From assembly GCF_002343915.1 (NCBI RefSeq), contig NZ_NETK01000001.1, positions 3,916,001 through 3,980,000 of the forward strand: a DNA stretch of 64,000 nucleotides, in the 5' to 3' direction. The position numbers were made by a program, and so were the translations under genes. Shown piece after piece: positions 1 through 10,300 of the stretch; within the stretch, counting starts at the first letter, position 1, and each line of letters opens with the position of its first letter. A model generated the notes under the pieces. It was not told where the DNA came from. It saw only the letters and a program-made list of their open reading frames with translations, and did no database searches. The DNA is from Nannocystis exedens (GTDB taxonomy: Bacteria; Myxococcota_A; Polyangia; Nannocystales; Nannocystaceae).

Positions 1-2
1 CC

Positions 3-431
3 GCCGCCCTCTCCAACGGCGACGGCTCCTTCACCTTCGCCGACTCGCCGACCGCTGCGCTCGGCGACTGGGCCGAGGAGGCCGGCACGCGCGTCTTGCC
101 GGGCGACTTCGACGGCGACGGCAAGACCGACCTCGCCCTCGTCGGCCGCGCCGACGCCGTCCCGCTCGCGCTGTCCCGCGGCGACGGCACCTTCGCGCTC
201 GCCCAGCCGGCCCGCACCACCTTCGGCGGCCGGCTCAAGACCGGCGCCCAGGTCGTCGTCGGCGACTTCGACGGCGACGGCCGCAGCGACCTCGCCATGA
301 CCGGCCCCGCCGACTGGCACACGCTCCCCACCGCCTACTCCAACGGCGACGGCTCCTTCACCCTCGCCGACGAACCCGCCGGCGAATTCGCCGTCCTGGC
401 CGGCCACGAGGGCGCGCGCCTGCTCGAATAG
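3..431 (+). CDS. VCBS/FG-GAP repeat protein, C-terminal end (5' truncated by window)
   Basis: The frame is open from the first bases of the window to a TAG at 429-431, so only the last 142 residues or so are present. The sequence consists of repeated blades with the calcium-loop motif GDFDGDGKTDLA and GDFDGDGRSDLA, each followed by a stretch such as LSRGDGTF or YSNGDGSF. This is the signature of VCBS/FG-GAP repeats, which build an integrin-like beta-propeller that binds calcium, usually in secreted or surface proteins. The protein ends right after the last blade (GHEGARLLE) with no membrane anchor or sorting tail. Its specific function cannot be told from this part. Family assignment is firm; role unknown. 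Confidence 0.85.
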   Translation, partial: AALSNGDGSFTFADSPTAALGDWAEEAGTRVLPGDFDGDGKTDLALVGRADAVPLALSRGDGTFALAQPARTTFGGRLKTGAQVVVGDFDGDGRSDLAMTGPADWHTLPTAYSNGDGSFTLADEPAGEFAVLAGHEGARLLE

Positions 432-1272
432 ACCCCGCGACCCGCGGCCGCCGAATCGGTGCCCGGCGCCGATTCGGCGGTCCAACAATCACAGCATCCG
501 CCGTCGCTCGAAGCAGGTGCGGTCCGGCTCGAGTCCGCGGCAAGTCGAGTCGAACCGCGCACTGCTGGAACAGCACTCGTCACGCGTCCGTCGACCTCGG
601 TGACGACCAGCGCCAGTCGCCACAGCCGGACGGGCGGTGTGTCGGCGGGTGCCTCCCCGACAGCGGATAGCGACCGATCGCCCAGATCCCCGCCCGACCG
701 GATGTCTTGAAAAAGCAGCTCGCTCCGCCCAGGTCCGCGCTTCGGGCCGGGACGTACGTGCAGCTCCGGCGCTCCGAGCTGCCGCAGTTCTTCGAGCTGC
801 GCGGCGAGATCGATCGCACGCACCTCGCCCGTACGGCCGCGACATCGACGACACCGAACGGCTCTCCTCTCTCCCCGTCCGCGCGCTCCAGGACAGCGAC
901 CCGCGCGCTGCACCACTTCGGTCTCGAAGAAACATCCACGAGGCTCGGCGCGGGTCCGCAAGATCGCCCGCAGCGCAGGCTCGCAACGGACACCCTCGCG
1001 CAGCTCGCCGACGACACTGTCGTGGTCCGAATCCGCCGCGAAGTGGAGCGACACGCAACGCCAGCTCCTCGCAAACAATCCGCGCATCCTGTTCTCTCCG
1101 ACCGAGCCAACGGCGATACCGCGCAGCCCGGCGACGACTCGTTCGTGGCCCGAATCCGCGGCGAAGTGGAGCGATCACCAGGCCGATCTTCGTCCGCAGC
1201 GTAGACGGACCTGCCTTCGCCAGCACCGGGTGATGCCCCTCGCCACTTTCGCGCGCCCTCACCACCCCGGAA
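432..1272. other. 841-bp gap with no convincing gene; 123-bp imperfect duplication
   Basis: No open frame here looks like a real protein. There is an imperfect duplication with a 123-bp period: the block around 1011-1052 recurs around 1134-1175. Read on the minus strand the two copies give SLHFAADSGHERVVAGL and SLHFAADSDHDSVVGEL, which resemble the helical start of an ankyrin repeat. The period is 41 codons rather than 33, a stop (TGA at 1177-1175) precedes one copy, and the flanking frames are broken. Best described as decayed coding sequence of uncertain origin. Confidence 0.4.
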
Positions 1273-2193
1273 TCAATCGAGCGCCCGCAGCTCGATGCGC
1301 GCCACGCCGAGGCGGATTTGTCGGGTCCCCGGGCGGCGTTCGACCAGCGACGCCGCGTCGGCGACCCCGAGCCGGCCGAGCTGCGTGCGCGCGCGGTGGA
1401 TGCAGATGTTCAGGTGGTTGTCGTCCATGCGCAGCATTTTGAGCAGCTCGTCGGCCGTCAGCCAGCCTTGCTCCGCAGCCGGCAGCCCGGCCCGCTCGTC
1501 GGCGAGGCGTCGGCGCGCCAGCAGCAGCAGCACGTAGTGATGCGCCCGGCGCTGCAGGTCGAGGCGGCGGTCGCCGCAGCACGCCACCAGCTCGACCCGC
1601 TCCTCGTCGCGGCTGAACGCGAAGCACAGCCGCAGGTTGGCCACGCACAGCCCGCCGTCGCTCTCTTGCCACGTCCCGGCGCAGAACTTCGGCAGGTACA
1701 CCCGCCAGAGCCCGTCGCCGAGCGCCAGCACCGCCCGGTCGTCGATCGACGCGACCTCGCCGCCGCGCTCGCAGATCCACGAACCTTGCGGATCCTGATA
1801 AATCGAGCACTCCGGCTCTTGTGGGTCTGGCAGCGCCAGATAGCCGCCTTCCCCGACCCGCCATTGGGCTGCCGGCAATTGGTGCGCCATCAGCTGCGGG
1901 CCCGTGGCGTCCTCCAGGTTGAAGACCGCCGATTCGCGCCCGAAGCGGATCTCCGCCCCCTGGCGCAGCACCAGGCGCTCTCCCGCCGCCAGCCGCGCCC
2001 CGTCGACGCAGGTCCCGTTGCGGCTGCCGAGGTCGTGCAATTCCCAGTGGTCGCCGTCCCACTGGATCTCCGCGTGGCGCCCGGACACGTCGCGGGCTCC
2101 GAGCACCAGGTCACATGATTTCGAACGCCCTACCAAACAGCGGTCAGGTAGAATGAGGCGCTCGTCGGAACTATGCGCGCGCAGGACAGCCAT
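1273..2193 (-). CDS. FHA-domain protein with C-terminal winged-helix-like region
   Basis: This 306-residue protein starts MAVLRAHSSDERL. Its N-terminal third is a forkhead-associated domain: LVGRSKSCDLVL (strand with the phosphothreonine-binding Arg-Ser), VSGRHAEI (conserved Ser/His) and LHDLGSRNGT (conserved Ser-Arg-Asn-Gly). FHA domains bind phosphothreonine peptides, so the likely partner is a Ser/Thr kinase substrate. The last 90 residues (LTADELLKML..., then a basic helix and a terminal hairpin) resemble a winged helix of the OmpR type, suggesting a phosphorylation-reading regulator. A longer start at 2268 is possible, but the extension is poor in FHA-like sequence. The gene stands alone between non-coding stretches. 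Confidence 0.85.
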   Translation of the reverse strand: MAVLRAHSSDERLILPDRCLVGRSKSCDLVLGARDVSGRHAEIQWDGDHWELHDLGSRNGTCVDGARLAAGERLVLRQGAEIRFGRESAVFNLEDATGPQLMAHQLPAAQWRVGEGGYLALPDPQEPECSIYQDPQGSWICERGGEVASIDDRAVLALGDGLWRVYLPKFCAGTWQESDGGLCVANLRLCFAFSRDEERVELVACCGDRRLDLQRRAHHYVLLLLARRRLADERAGLPAAEQGWLTADELLKMLRMDDNHLNICIHRARTQLGRLGVADAASLVERRPGTRQIRLGVARIELRALD

Positions 2194-2380
2194 CGGACCA
2201 TCACCGATCTTAGCCTGAATTCGCCAATGGACCACCGCCGTGCTGGCGCACTCGACCGGCGGCCGCAATCCCGGCGCGGGCGCTCCGCCCGCCCGACGTG
2301 TCTATTCGCGGAAAACACCGTACCCTTGCGACCGCCCCCCGCGAATATTTCGCCCTCTCCTGGGGGTCTCCCAGCGGCCC

Positions 2381-3250
2381 ATGCCCGCCGACCGCGACCC
2401 CGTCGATTCGCAATTCTCCAGGGTCCCGTCGCTGCTCACTCCATTCGTCGCGCTCGGGCGGCAGTTCCGCGAGACGGCGAGCAACTCCTCGGCCTACCTC
2501 GGCGACCACGATCGACCTGCTGAGCGGCGGCACCGCCGCCCTGGTGATGTTCGCGCCGACCCTCGAGTCCGCGGCCGACGTCGCCCTCGAGCGCGCCGTC
2601 GACCTCATCCCCGGCGAGCTCGTGCGCCTGCGCCCGCAGCAAACCCCCAGCAGCTCCCCGACAAGCCCGTCGTCTCGCCCACGGGCCCGCCCGACAATGC
2701 GGCCCCCTCCCGGGTGACCGCGAACGGGCAGCTCGCCCCTGCGGCCCCGCCGGAGCCGCCCGGCGAGGGGCCCGCCGCCCCGCCCGCCAGGCCACTCGAT
2801 GACCCGTCCGAGGTCGACGACCCCGACCGCCTGGCCAACACCCCCTCGACGAGCCGCCGACAGCCGTCGAGCTGCCCGGCGATCCCTTCGACTCGGCCGA
2901 AGGCTGGTCCGAACTCCACCCGATGAACGAACCGTGGACCACCGAAATTATGCGGGGGCTCCACGACATGCGAGTCGGCACTTTCGGCGCCGAGGGTGAA
3001 AACGTGGTCTACAACTTCGGCCTCGGCATCTGCCCGGACGGCCGCCTGTCGGCGCAGCGCAAACAGAGCACCGGCACCCCGTCCTCGACGGCCGGATCAA
3101 GCCCGCCCTCGAGGCTCTCACGGTCGACCTTCCCCAATGAGGTGCTCGCGCTCCTGGCCGGCAGGTGCCAGAAGATCAGCTACGAGTTCACCGGCGCAGC
3201 ACACCGGCCGCGGCATCGTGCAACGAAGCGACTTGCCCCCCCTCGGCCGT
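2381..3250 (+). pseudogene. Frameshifted hypothetical gene
   Basis: A coherent protein can be followed only by changing frame several times. It starts MPADRDPVDSQFSRVPSLL (frame of 2381), continues as IDLLSGGTAALVMFAPTLES, moves to a Pro/Ala-rich linker, then to EIMRGLHDMRVGTFGAEGEN and FGLGICPDGRLSAQR, then RIKPALEALTVDLP, and ends NEVLALLAGRCQKISYEFTG. At least four frame changes are needed. I do not recognise the family. Either the gene is dead or this stretch has indel errors; the clean genes on both sides argue for genuine decay. It shares no operon with its neighbours. Confidence 0.55.
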
Positions 3251-3500
3251 GATGCCTCATGGACCGACATTGATTCGATACGACCATCGAGGGGGTCGTG
3301 GGCGAGCCGCCCCGTATCGAGGCGACAGCGCTCCAGGCTCACTCGACGGAGAGCGCTCGGCCCGGCAGCTGTGCACGCAGCCACGCTGCCCGCTGCGAGG
3401 CGCCATCGGCCCCTCGCCGCCTGTCCTTTGCAACGGCCTCGCACCCGCCGGCGCCCTGTTCACCAGGCCGGCGGCGGTGCCCGGCTTCGCCGACCGCCGC

Positions 3501-3848
3501 TCAGGGGCTCTCGACGTCGTGCTCGTACCCGTAGAAGAAGTGGTGGCACGAGTTGACCGGCGCCTCGAGCTCGATCGCCTGCTCCGGGCCGAACACGATG
3601 CCAGTCGGGAACGTAAGGTGGTTGTGCCCCTGCAGAGGGTCCCAAATGCGGTTGTACGCCACGCGCGCCTTGGCCCGCCGCAGGCGTACGGACACGCGTT
3701 GGCCTGTTTCGTTCACGATCGTCCACGCCGTCAGCACGAACACCTTGCCGGCGGGCACGGTATACGCGATCTGATTCAGGTATGAATTCGACTCATAAAA
3801 CACGACGCGCACCTCGTCGTGGGTGACACAACAATTCTGAGTGGGCAT
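3501..3848 (-). CDS. Hypothetical protein, 115 aa, probably beta-rich
   Basis: The start MPTQNCCVTHDEVRVVF was chosen because AGGAG lies a few bases upstream in the coding sense; an earlier in-frame ATG adds only eight residues. There is no signal peptide or membrane segment. The sequence alternates hydrophobic and polar residues (KVFVLTAWTIVNETGQRVSVRLRR, then a segment around FPTGIVFGPEQAIELEAP), which suggests a small beta sandwich. Two adjacent cysteines sit near the N-terminus. It is transcribed away from the Tc toxin locus, separated by a 487-bp shared upstream region. I do not recognise the family and assign no function. Confidence 0.65.
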   Translation of the reverse strand: MPTQNCCVTHDEVRVVFYESNSYLNQIAYTVPAGKVFVLTAWTIVNETGQRVSVRLRRAKARVAYNRIWDPLQGHNHLTFPTGIVFGPEQAIELEAPVNSCHHFFYGYEHDVESP

Positions 3849-4335
3849 TGTAGCTCCTGGAGCGCGCAACAACGATCGAGATTCGCAGCACTCGACTCGA
3901 CCGGCAGGTTATCACGGCGGCGATCGCCGGTCAACGCGAGACCACTTGAATGGTTCTGTATGCCTTCGGGTCCCGTTTCCGCGCTCAGCGGGGCCCGGAT
4001 GGGGCAGGTCCTGGAGCGAGCATTCTTCGCTGCGCGGGCCTTGCAAGGGCCCTTCCGGCAGTGCCGTGAATCCCGCAGCCCCGTCCGTGCCCGAATGTCC
4101 AGATACCCGCGCAAGCCTCTTCTCATTTCCTGCGCGTGATGCACGGGGCAGCGCGATGTCGCCCTACCCAACTGCAGTTGGTGAGCGACGTCCGAAAACC
4201 GTCGCATGAACTTTCCCTGGACCGTGCCGAGACCGCGATGCTATAGACTTGCGTCATCATGGACACGGTTCCGCCGTGCGCGGCGGACGAAGTGGTGTGC
4301 GATCAGCGGCCGAATCGGCCGTCGGAGGAATTGTA
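3849..4335. promoter_or_regulatory. 487-bp divergent upstream region of the Tc toxin locus
   Basis: No convincing gene lies between the divergent hypothetical gene and tcA, so both promoters should be here. A TATAGACT hexamer-like element near 4240 could be a -10 box for tcA, but no good -35 partner is evident. The tcA ribosome binding site GGAGGAAT at 4324-4331 is unusually strong and sets the tcA start at 4336. Confidence 0.45.
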
Positions 4336-7300
4336 ATGGTGTATGCGATTCGTGGTCGGGTTTGGGATGCGTCTGCGCCGACAGAGAACCTTTCTGGTCG
4401 GTTGCAGTTGGTCTTCGACGTCGGTACCGAATTCCTCGACCCGCCCGGCAGCCCGGGCCGAAGCAGCTCCAGCCCTTGGTTCGCAAGCATCGAGACCGAC
4501 GGCTTTTTCACGCTTTCCCTCACCGACGACGACGCCGCGACGCTCATGGGGGCCCGCCGGCACCGCGAAGTCATCTTCAAGATCTACGACTACAACGCCA
4601 CGATCATCGGCAGTCAGTCCGTCTACATCTCGTGGGCCACGTTGCGCGGGACCGAATTCGTCACGCTGAGCGCCGATCCCACCACGATCCCGGTCGCCGA
4701 CCCCGACTTCCTCAGCGTCACGGGCTTCGTCGTACACCCTGACGGCACTCCGGTGGCGGCGACGGAGGTCCAGCTCTCCCGCAAGACCCTCCAGCATTCC
4801 ACCCCGCTGGCCAGCACGACGACCGGCAGCGACGGCCGGTTCGTCCTCCGCTATCGGGCGCCGGCCGGCAGCCCGCCGGGCTCTTCGAACCTGAGCGTGA
4901 CGCTCGCGGCGAGCGCCGTATCGGCGACGGCGGGCGACTTCTGCAACCCGCCGAAGGACTTCACCGTCCGCCTGGTCCCGGGCAACGCGCCGTACGTCGG
5001 CCGCTCCGACTTCGACCTCGACGTCGCCACCATCAGCCCGCTGCTCGACGACGCCACCCTCGACGAGCTCGACGTCGACGACATCAAATTCCTGATGTGC
5101 CGCACTCAGCACGACAGCGGCGCGCTGGCGACTCTGGTCCGCGCGCACGTGCTCGCCGACCGTTATGGCATTCCGGCGGCCGCGCTGGCTGCGTTCTCGC
5201 ACGCCGGCATCCCGCTGGCGACGAACGTCATCACCGCCTTGACGGCCGACCAGATCGAGGACGCGATCACGCGCGCCATCGCCGACAACGCGGTGCCCGC
5301 CTCGCTGGCGAGCAGCATCGCCACCGTCAAGACGGAGCTCGCCAAGGCCCGCGTCCATCGCATGGTCCCGCCGGCGCCCGATGAATCGGGCACGACGCTC
5401 GGCGCGATCCTCGTCGCCGCCGCGCTCACACCCAACCTGCCGCACACCTTCGCCCAGCAGTACGCCGACCACACCGGCACCGCCGCCCAGTTCTGGTCCA
5501 TACTGCGCTCGCACGGCTCGCTCGGCACTCACGTCGATCGCATCCAGTTCACGCTCCAGGCCGGCGCCATCACCGCCAGCTACCCGAAGCTCATCCAGCT
5601 CCTGCATCAGAAGCGCGACGCCAACGAGTTCTCGCGCGCGGCCGAGCTGGCGCAGTTCAGCGCGGACGACTGGGAGGGTTTCCTCGGCCAGACGGTCAAC
5701 GGCCAACCGGTCGACACGCCGCCGGGCATCATCGGCCCCGCGGGCGACAAGCGCGCCAATTACGCCGGCGCGATCGCCAAGATGGTCGAGGACCTCTACC
5801 CCTCGGCGCACCTCGCCTACCGCGTGCCGGAGACGAGCATCACCACCTCCAGAACCAACTTCTCCTCGTTCGTCGTCAACAACCCCGGCTTCAGCTTCCA
5901 GCGCACGAACATCCACGAGTTCTTCGACACCGCCAGCGGCCTGCCCGCGGACGAGGGCGAGAAAGCGGCGCTGAAGCAGGACCTGCTGCGCGTGCAGCGA
6001 GTCTCGGCGATCACGCCGCGTTACGGCCGGACCGCCGCCTCGACGGCGCTGCTCGAGCAGGGCGTGACCTCGGCCGGGCAGATCCAGCGGATGGGCTTCG
6101 CCGCCTTCAAGTCCAAGTTCGGCGCGGCGATGGACCCGTCGACCCTGCGCGCGACCTACGAGAAGGCCGACCAGGTCGCCAGCACGGCGCTGCACCGGTT
6201 CCTGCACTCCCGCAAGGAGATGCACTTCCCGCTGACGGCCGTCATCAACTCGCCCGGCTGCGGCGACGTCGCGCTCGAGGAGATCTTCGGCAACCTCGAC
6301 TACTGCGCCTGCAAGCACTGCGACTCGGTCTACGGCCCGGCGGCGTACTTCGTCGACATCATGCAGTTCATCCGCGAGCGCAAGGCCGGCGAGCAGACGA
6401 TGCTCGCCGAGCTGCTCACTCGCCGCCCCGAGCTCGAGCACATCCTCCTCAACTGCGAGAACTCCAACACCCCGCTGCCGACGATCGACCTCGTGCTCGA
6501 GACGCTCGAGCGCCGCTCCCGCTTCTGGCTCGGCCTCCCCCCGCCCTCCTATCAGAACTCGTCCGACTGGCCGCAAACGACCTGGAGCGCGAGCGAGCTG
6601 GTGGCCCAGCCCGAGCACGTCGACCACGACGTCTACGGCAGGCTCGCCCTCCGCGACGTCGCCTTCTTCCCGCACAGCCTGCCCTTCGACCTCCCGCTCG
6701 AGGAGGCCCGCGCGTACTATCAGAGCCTCGGCACCTCGCGCGTCGCCATCCAGGACGCGCTGGAGTGGTTCGACGGCCTCGACGAGGACGCGGTGTTCCG
6801 CGTCGACGAGCGCCTGGGCCTGTCCCCGGGACAAGGCCAGCTCGTCCGCGGCGCCGTAAACCCCCCCGACATGGCGCAGTTGTGGGGCTTCGCAAACGGA
6901 GCCTCCTACGTCGCTCCCCTGAACGACGTCGAGCTGTTCCTGGCCCGTTCCGGCCTCGATCTGCCCGCCCTCACCACGCTGATGCGCGGACGAGTCATCG
7001 CCGAGGTCGAGATCGATTACCACGAGCCCTGCACGCTCAAGGGCGCGAAGTTCGTCAACGCGACGAACCCGAACGCGAACGGCCTCACGGCCGACAACCT
7101 GAAGCGCCTGCTCGTATTCCTCCGCCTGCAGCGGGCGCTCGGCTGGTCGATGCCCGACCTCGACGCGACCCTCGCCGCTCTGGGCACCTGGTTCGCCGGC
7201 GACGTCGCCGTCGATCTGGAGAAGATCGCCCGCTTCGTGCGCATCCGCCAGCGCTTCCCGCAGCTCCCGCTCGGCGAGGTCCACGCGTGGTTCGGCAACC

Positions 7301-10300
7301 TCGATCGCCGCGTCTACACCGAGGGTTCGCCGACCTACTACGACACGGTCGTCCAGCCGCGTCAGCGCCACGCGGCCTTCGCCACGCTGTCCGGCGCAAC
7401 CACCTTCGGCGCGCACCGCGGCGACCTGCTGGCCATCCTGCGAACCGACGACGCCGGCCTGGCCGCCGCCTACGAAGCCACCGGCCTCGACGACGACAGC
7501 GCCCTCCACCACGCCAATCTCTCGCACCTCTACCGCGTCTCGTCGCTCGCGCGCGCCACGGGTCTGTCGATCCCCGACCTCGTCACCCTCACCCACTACT
7601 CGCAGACCCTCGTCGACAGCAGCCCCTTCGCCGGCACCACGAACGCGCCGGTGCGCGCCCTCCTCGACCTCGCCGACGCCGTCAAGCGCTCGGGCTTCAC
7701 CGTCCCCGAGCTCGATTGGGTCCTGCGCAATCAGCAGGGCGACAAGTTCGGCGCCAGCGACCTCGACGTCACGCGCGTCCTGATCGGCCTCGTCACCGGC
7801 TTGCAGCAGGCGCACGCCGACCATCTCCAGAGCATGCCGGAAGAGCAGGATCCGCTCGCGCGGCTCGAGAAGTTGCTCGTCGGTCCGCTGCCGGCCGGCG
7901 AAGTCGCCGCCGCGCTCGCCTTCATCCGCAAGGAGACCACGGGGGAGTTCGATCCAGAAGATTTGCGCGACGCGTACTTCCCCTTCCTGGACGCTCCCAG
8001 CCCGGCGCACACCGAGTTCGGCAAGGCCTTCGGAGTCGCCGACAGCATCGAGAATCGCGCTGCCCTGCTCGACACCATGCTCACCGCCTGGCTCCGCCAG
8101 CAGAAGCTCGAGGCCGTGGTCGTACAGCAGCTCTCCTCTGCGCTGGCGATGGACACCGCCGACGTCGACCTGCTCCTTCGGACATACAATCACGGGACCA
8201 CCAAGGCGCTCACGCTGCTGACGGCCGACGCGTTCTTCACGAACACCTTCGACCCCGACAGCGACGCCCCGAACGTCAAGGAGCCGTGGTTCCCCGCCGC
8301 CTTCCTCGGGCAGACGGACGTGACCGCCCGCGCCGCGCTCTACCGCGGCCTGCGCAGGGTCGCTCTCGTCGCCGCGAACTTCCGCTTCGGCCCCGGCCTG
8401 CTGCGCTGGCTGCTGACGAACCTCGACGACGCCGACGTCGACCTGCTCGACCTCACCGCGCTGCCCGAGGGCCCGGGCTCGAGCGCCGCGATCTACGCCG
8501 CCTACGCCGGCTGGGACTGGCTGCGCCGCGCCGTCCGCGTGCGCGACGAGGTCCTGCAAGACCCGGCGACGCTGCTCCCGCTGCTCGATTACCTCTTCGA
8601 CGCCGATCCGTTCGACAAGTCGCTCGCGCTGGGCCAGCTCGCCGCCGCGGCGGGCTGGGACAGCAATGTCCTCGCCGCCTTCGAGGCCGGCGAGACCGTC
8701 ACCCGCATCGAGCTCAAGCGCCTCGACGCAATCGACGCCTTCGACGCCGCCTTCCGCCTGTCGAACCGCCTCGGCGTCCACCCCAACACGGTGCGCACCT
8801 GGGCCAAAGACCAGGTTCTCGACGCCGCCGCCGCCGCTGCGGTCCGAGGCGCCGCCGAGGCCAAGTTCGGCGTCACCGCCTGGCCGAGCGTGGCCCAGCC
8901 GATCCGCGACCGCCTGCGCGAGCGCCAGCGCGACGCCCTCGTCGACCTGCTGGTCTTCAAGACAGGCGCCGACGATCACGAGGATCTGTTCGGCCATCTG
9001 CTGATGGACGTCGACATCGCCTGCTGCAACCGCACCACGCGGCTCCTGTTCGCCACCGGCGCCGTCCAGCTGTTCATGCAGCGCGCCCTCATGGGCCTCG
9101 AAGCCGACCATGACATCGACCTCTCCGACCTCGACGCCGAGGAGTGGGAGTGGATGAAGCGGTACCGGGTGTGGGAGGCCAACCGCAAGATCTTCCTCTA
9201 CCCCGAGAATTGGGTCCAGCCCGAGCTGCGCACCGACAAGACCCCGCTCTTCAAGAAGCTCGAGGAGGAGATCGCCCAGAGCGAGGCCGACGACGCCTCG
9301 ATCGAGAAGGCCTACATCCATTACCTCGAGGGCCTACACGAGGTCGCGCGCCTCGACGTGTGCGGCATGTACCACGAGATCGAGCACGACGGCATCGTCA
9401 TCGTCGACCGCCTGCACGTGTTCGCCGCCACCCACGGCAGCCCCTTCAAGGTCTTCTACCGCCGCCGCGAGGACGACGCCTACTGGACCGCCTGGGAAGA
9501 GCTGCCCTTCCAGGTCGAGTCGCGCAGCCTGCTGCCGTTGGTGGTCAACCGGCGACTCTTGCTGCTCTGGCCCAAGATCGAGCTGCGCGCCGAAGATTCG
9601 CCGCCACCCCAGCAGAACGACACGACCAAGGCCCCCAAAAAGCACCGGAAGATCCAGCTCATGTGGGCCGAGCTCAAAAACGGCGAATGGAGCGCCCCGC
9701 GCACGACCGAGGCGTCGCTCCGGGTCCATGAAACCGACCCCCCTGCCGACCAGATCGAGGGCCGTCACCCGAACTCCGACATCTTCCTCCTCTCGGAGGT
9801 CGTCGGGTCCGACCCGCAGATTTATGTTGGCCACACGGAAATGAAGTATACGGCCAAAATTGACGGCTACTTCACCTACGACGCCTGCCTCGACCAGTTC
9901 GACGTCGCCCGGTACGGTTCTCCGCCGGCGCTTCCCGCCTACGGCCCGGCTAGCCTCAATGGCGATTACCCGGTCCCGCAAATGACCCGGAGCTGGAGGC
10001 AGGGTTTTGTCGCCGACAACGGGAAAAACAACACGCCTTCGGGGGCGGAGCGCTTCGTCCGGGTCCCCGTCGCCGGCAGCCCCAACACGGGCATGGCCTA
10101 TTCGGACAAGATCATCCGTTACCACACCAACGGCTTCCGCCTGTTCCTCCCGCGTCAAGACGCGCTCCTCAACGGCCGCCGTCCGATTGTCTACGACGAT
10201 CCGAGGACGATGCTGTTCCTGCGCGCCGGTGACCAGCATGACATCGGCGACGTCGACCCGGACGAGAGCGAACCCAGCGAGCTGTTGGACAAGAATCTCG

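Noticed and set aside
3776..4207. 143-codon minus-strand frame upstream of tcA
   Set aside because: It overlaps the better supported 115-aa gene and has no protein-like pattern.
4303..9321. Very long minus-strand frame opposite tcA
   Set aside because: Antisense of a clearly coding plus-strand gene in GC-rich DNA; no family pattern and no start signal. The same holds for the frames at 9334-13368 and 17102-20104.
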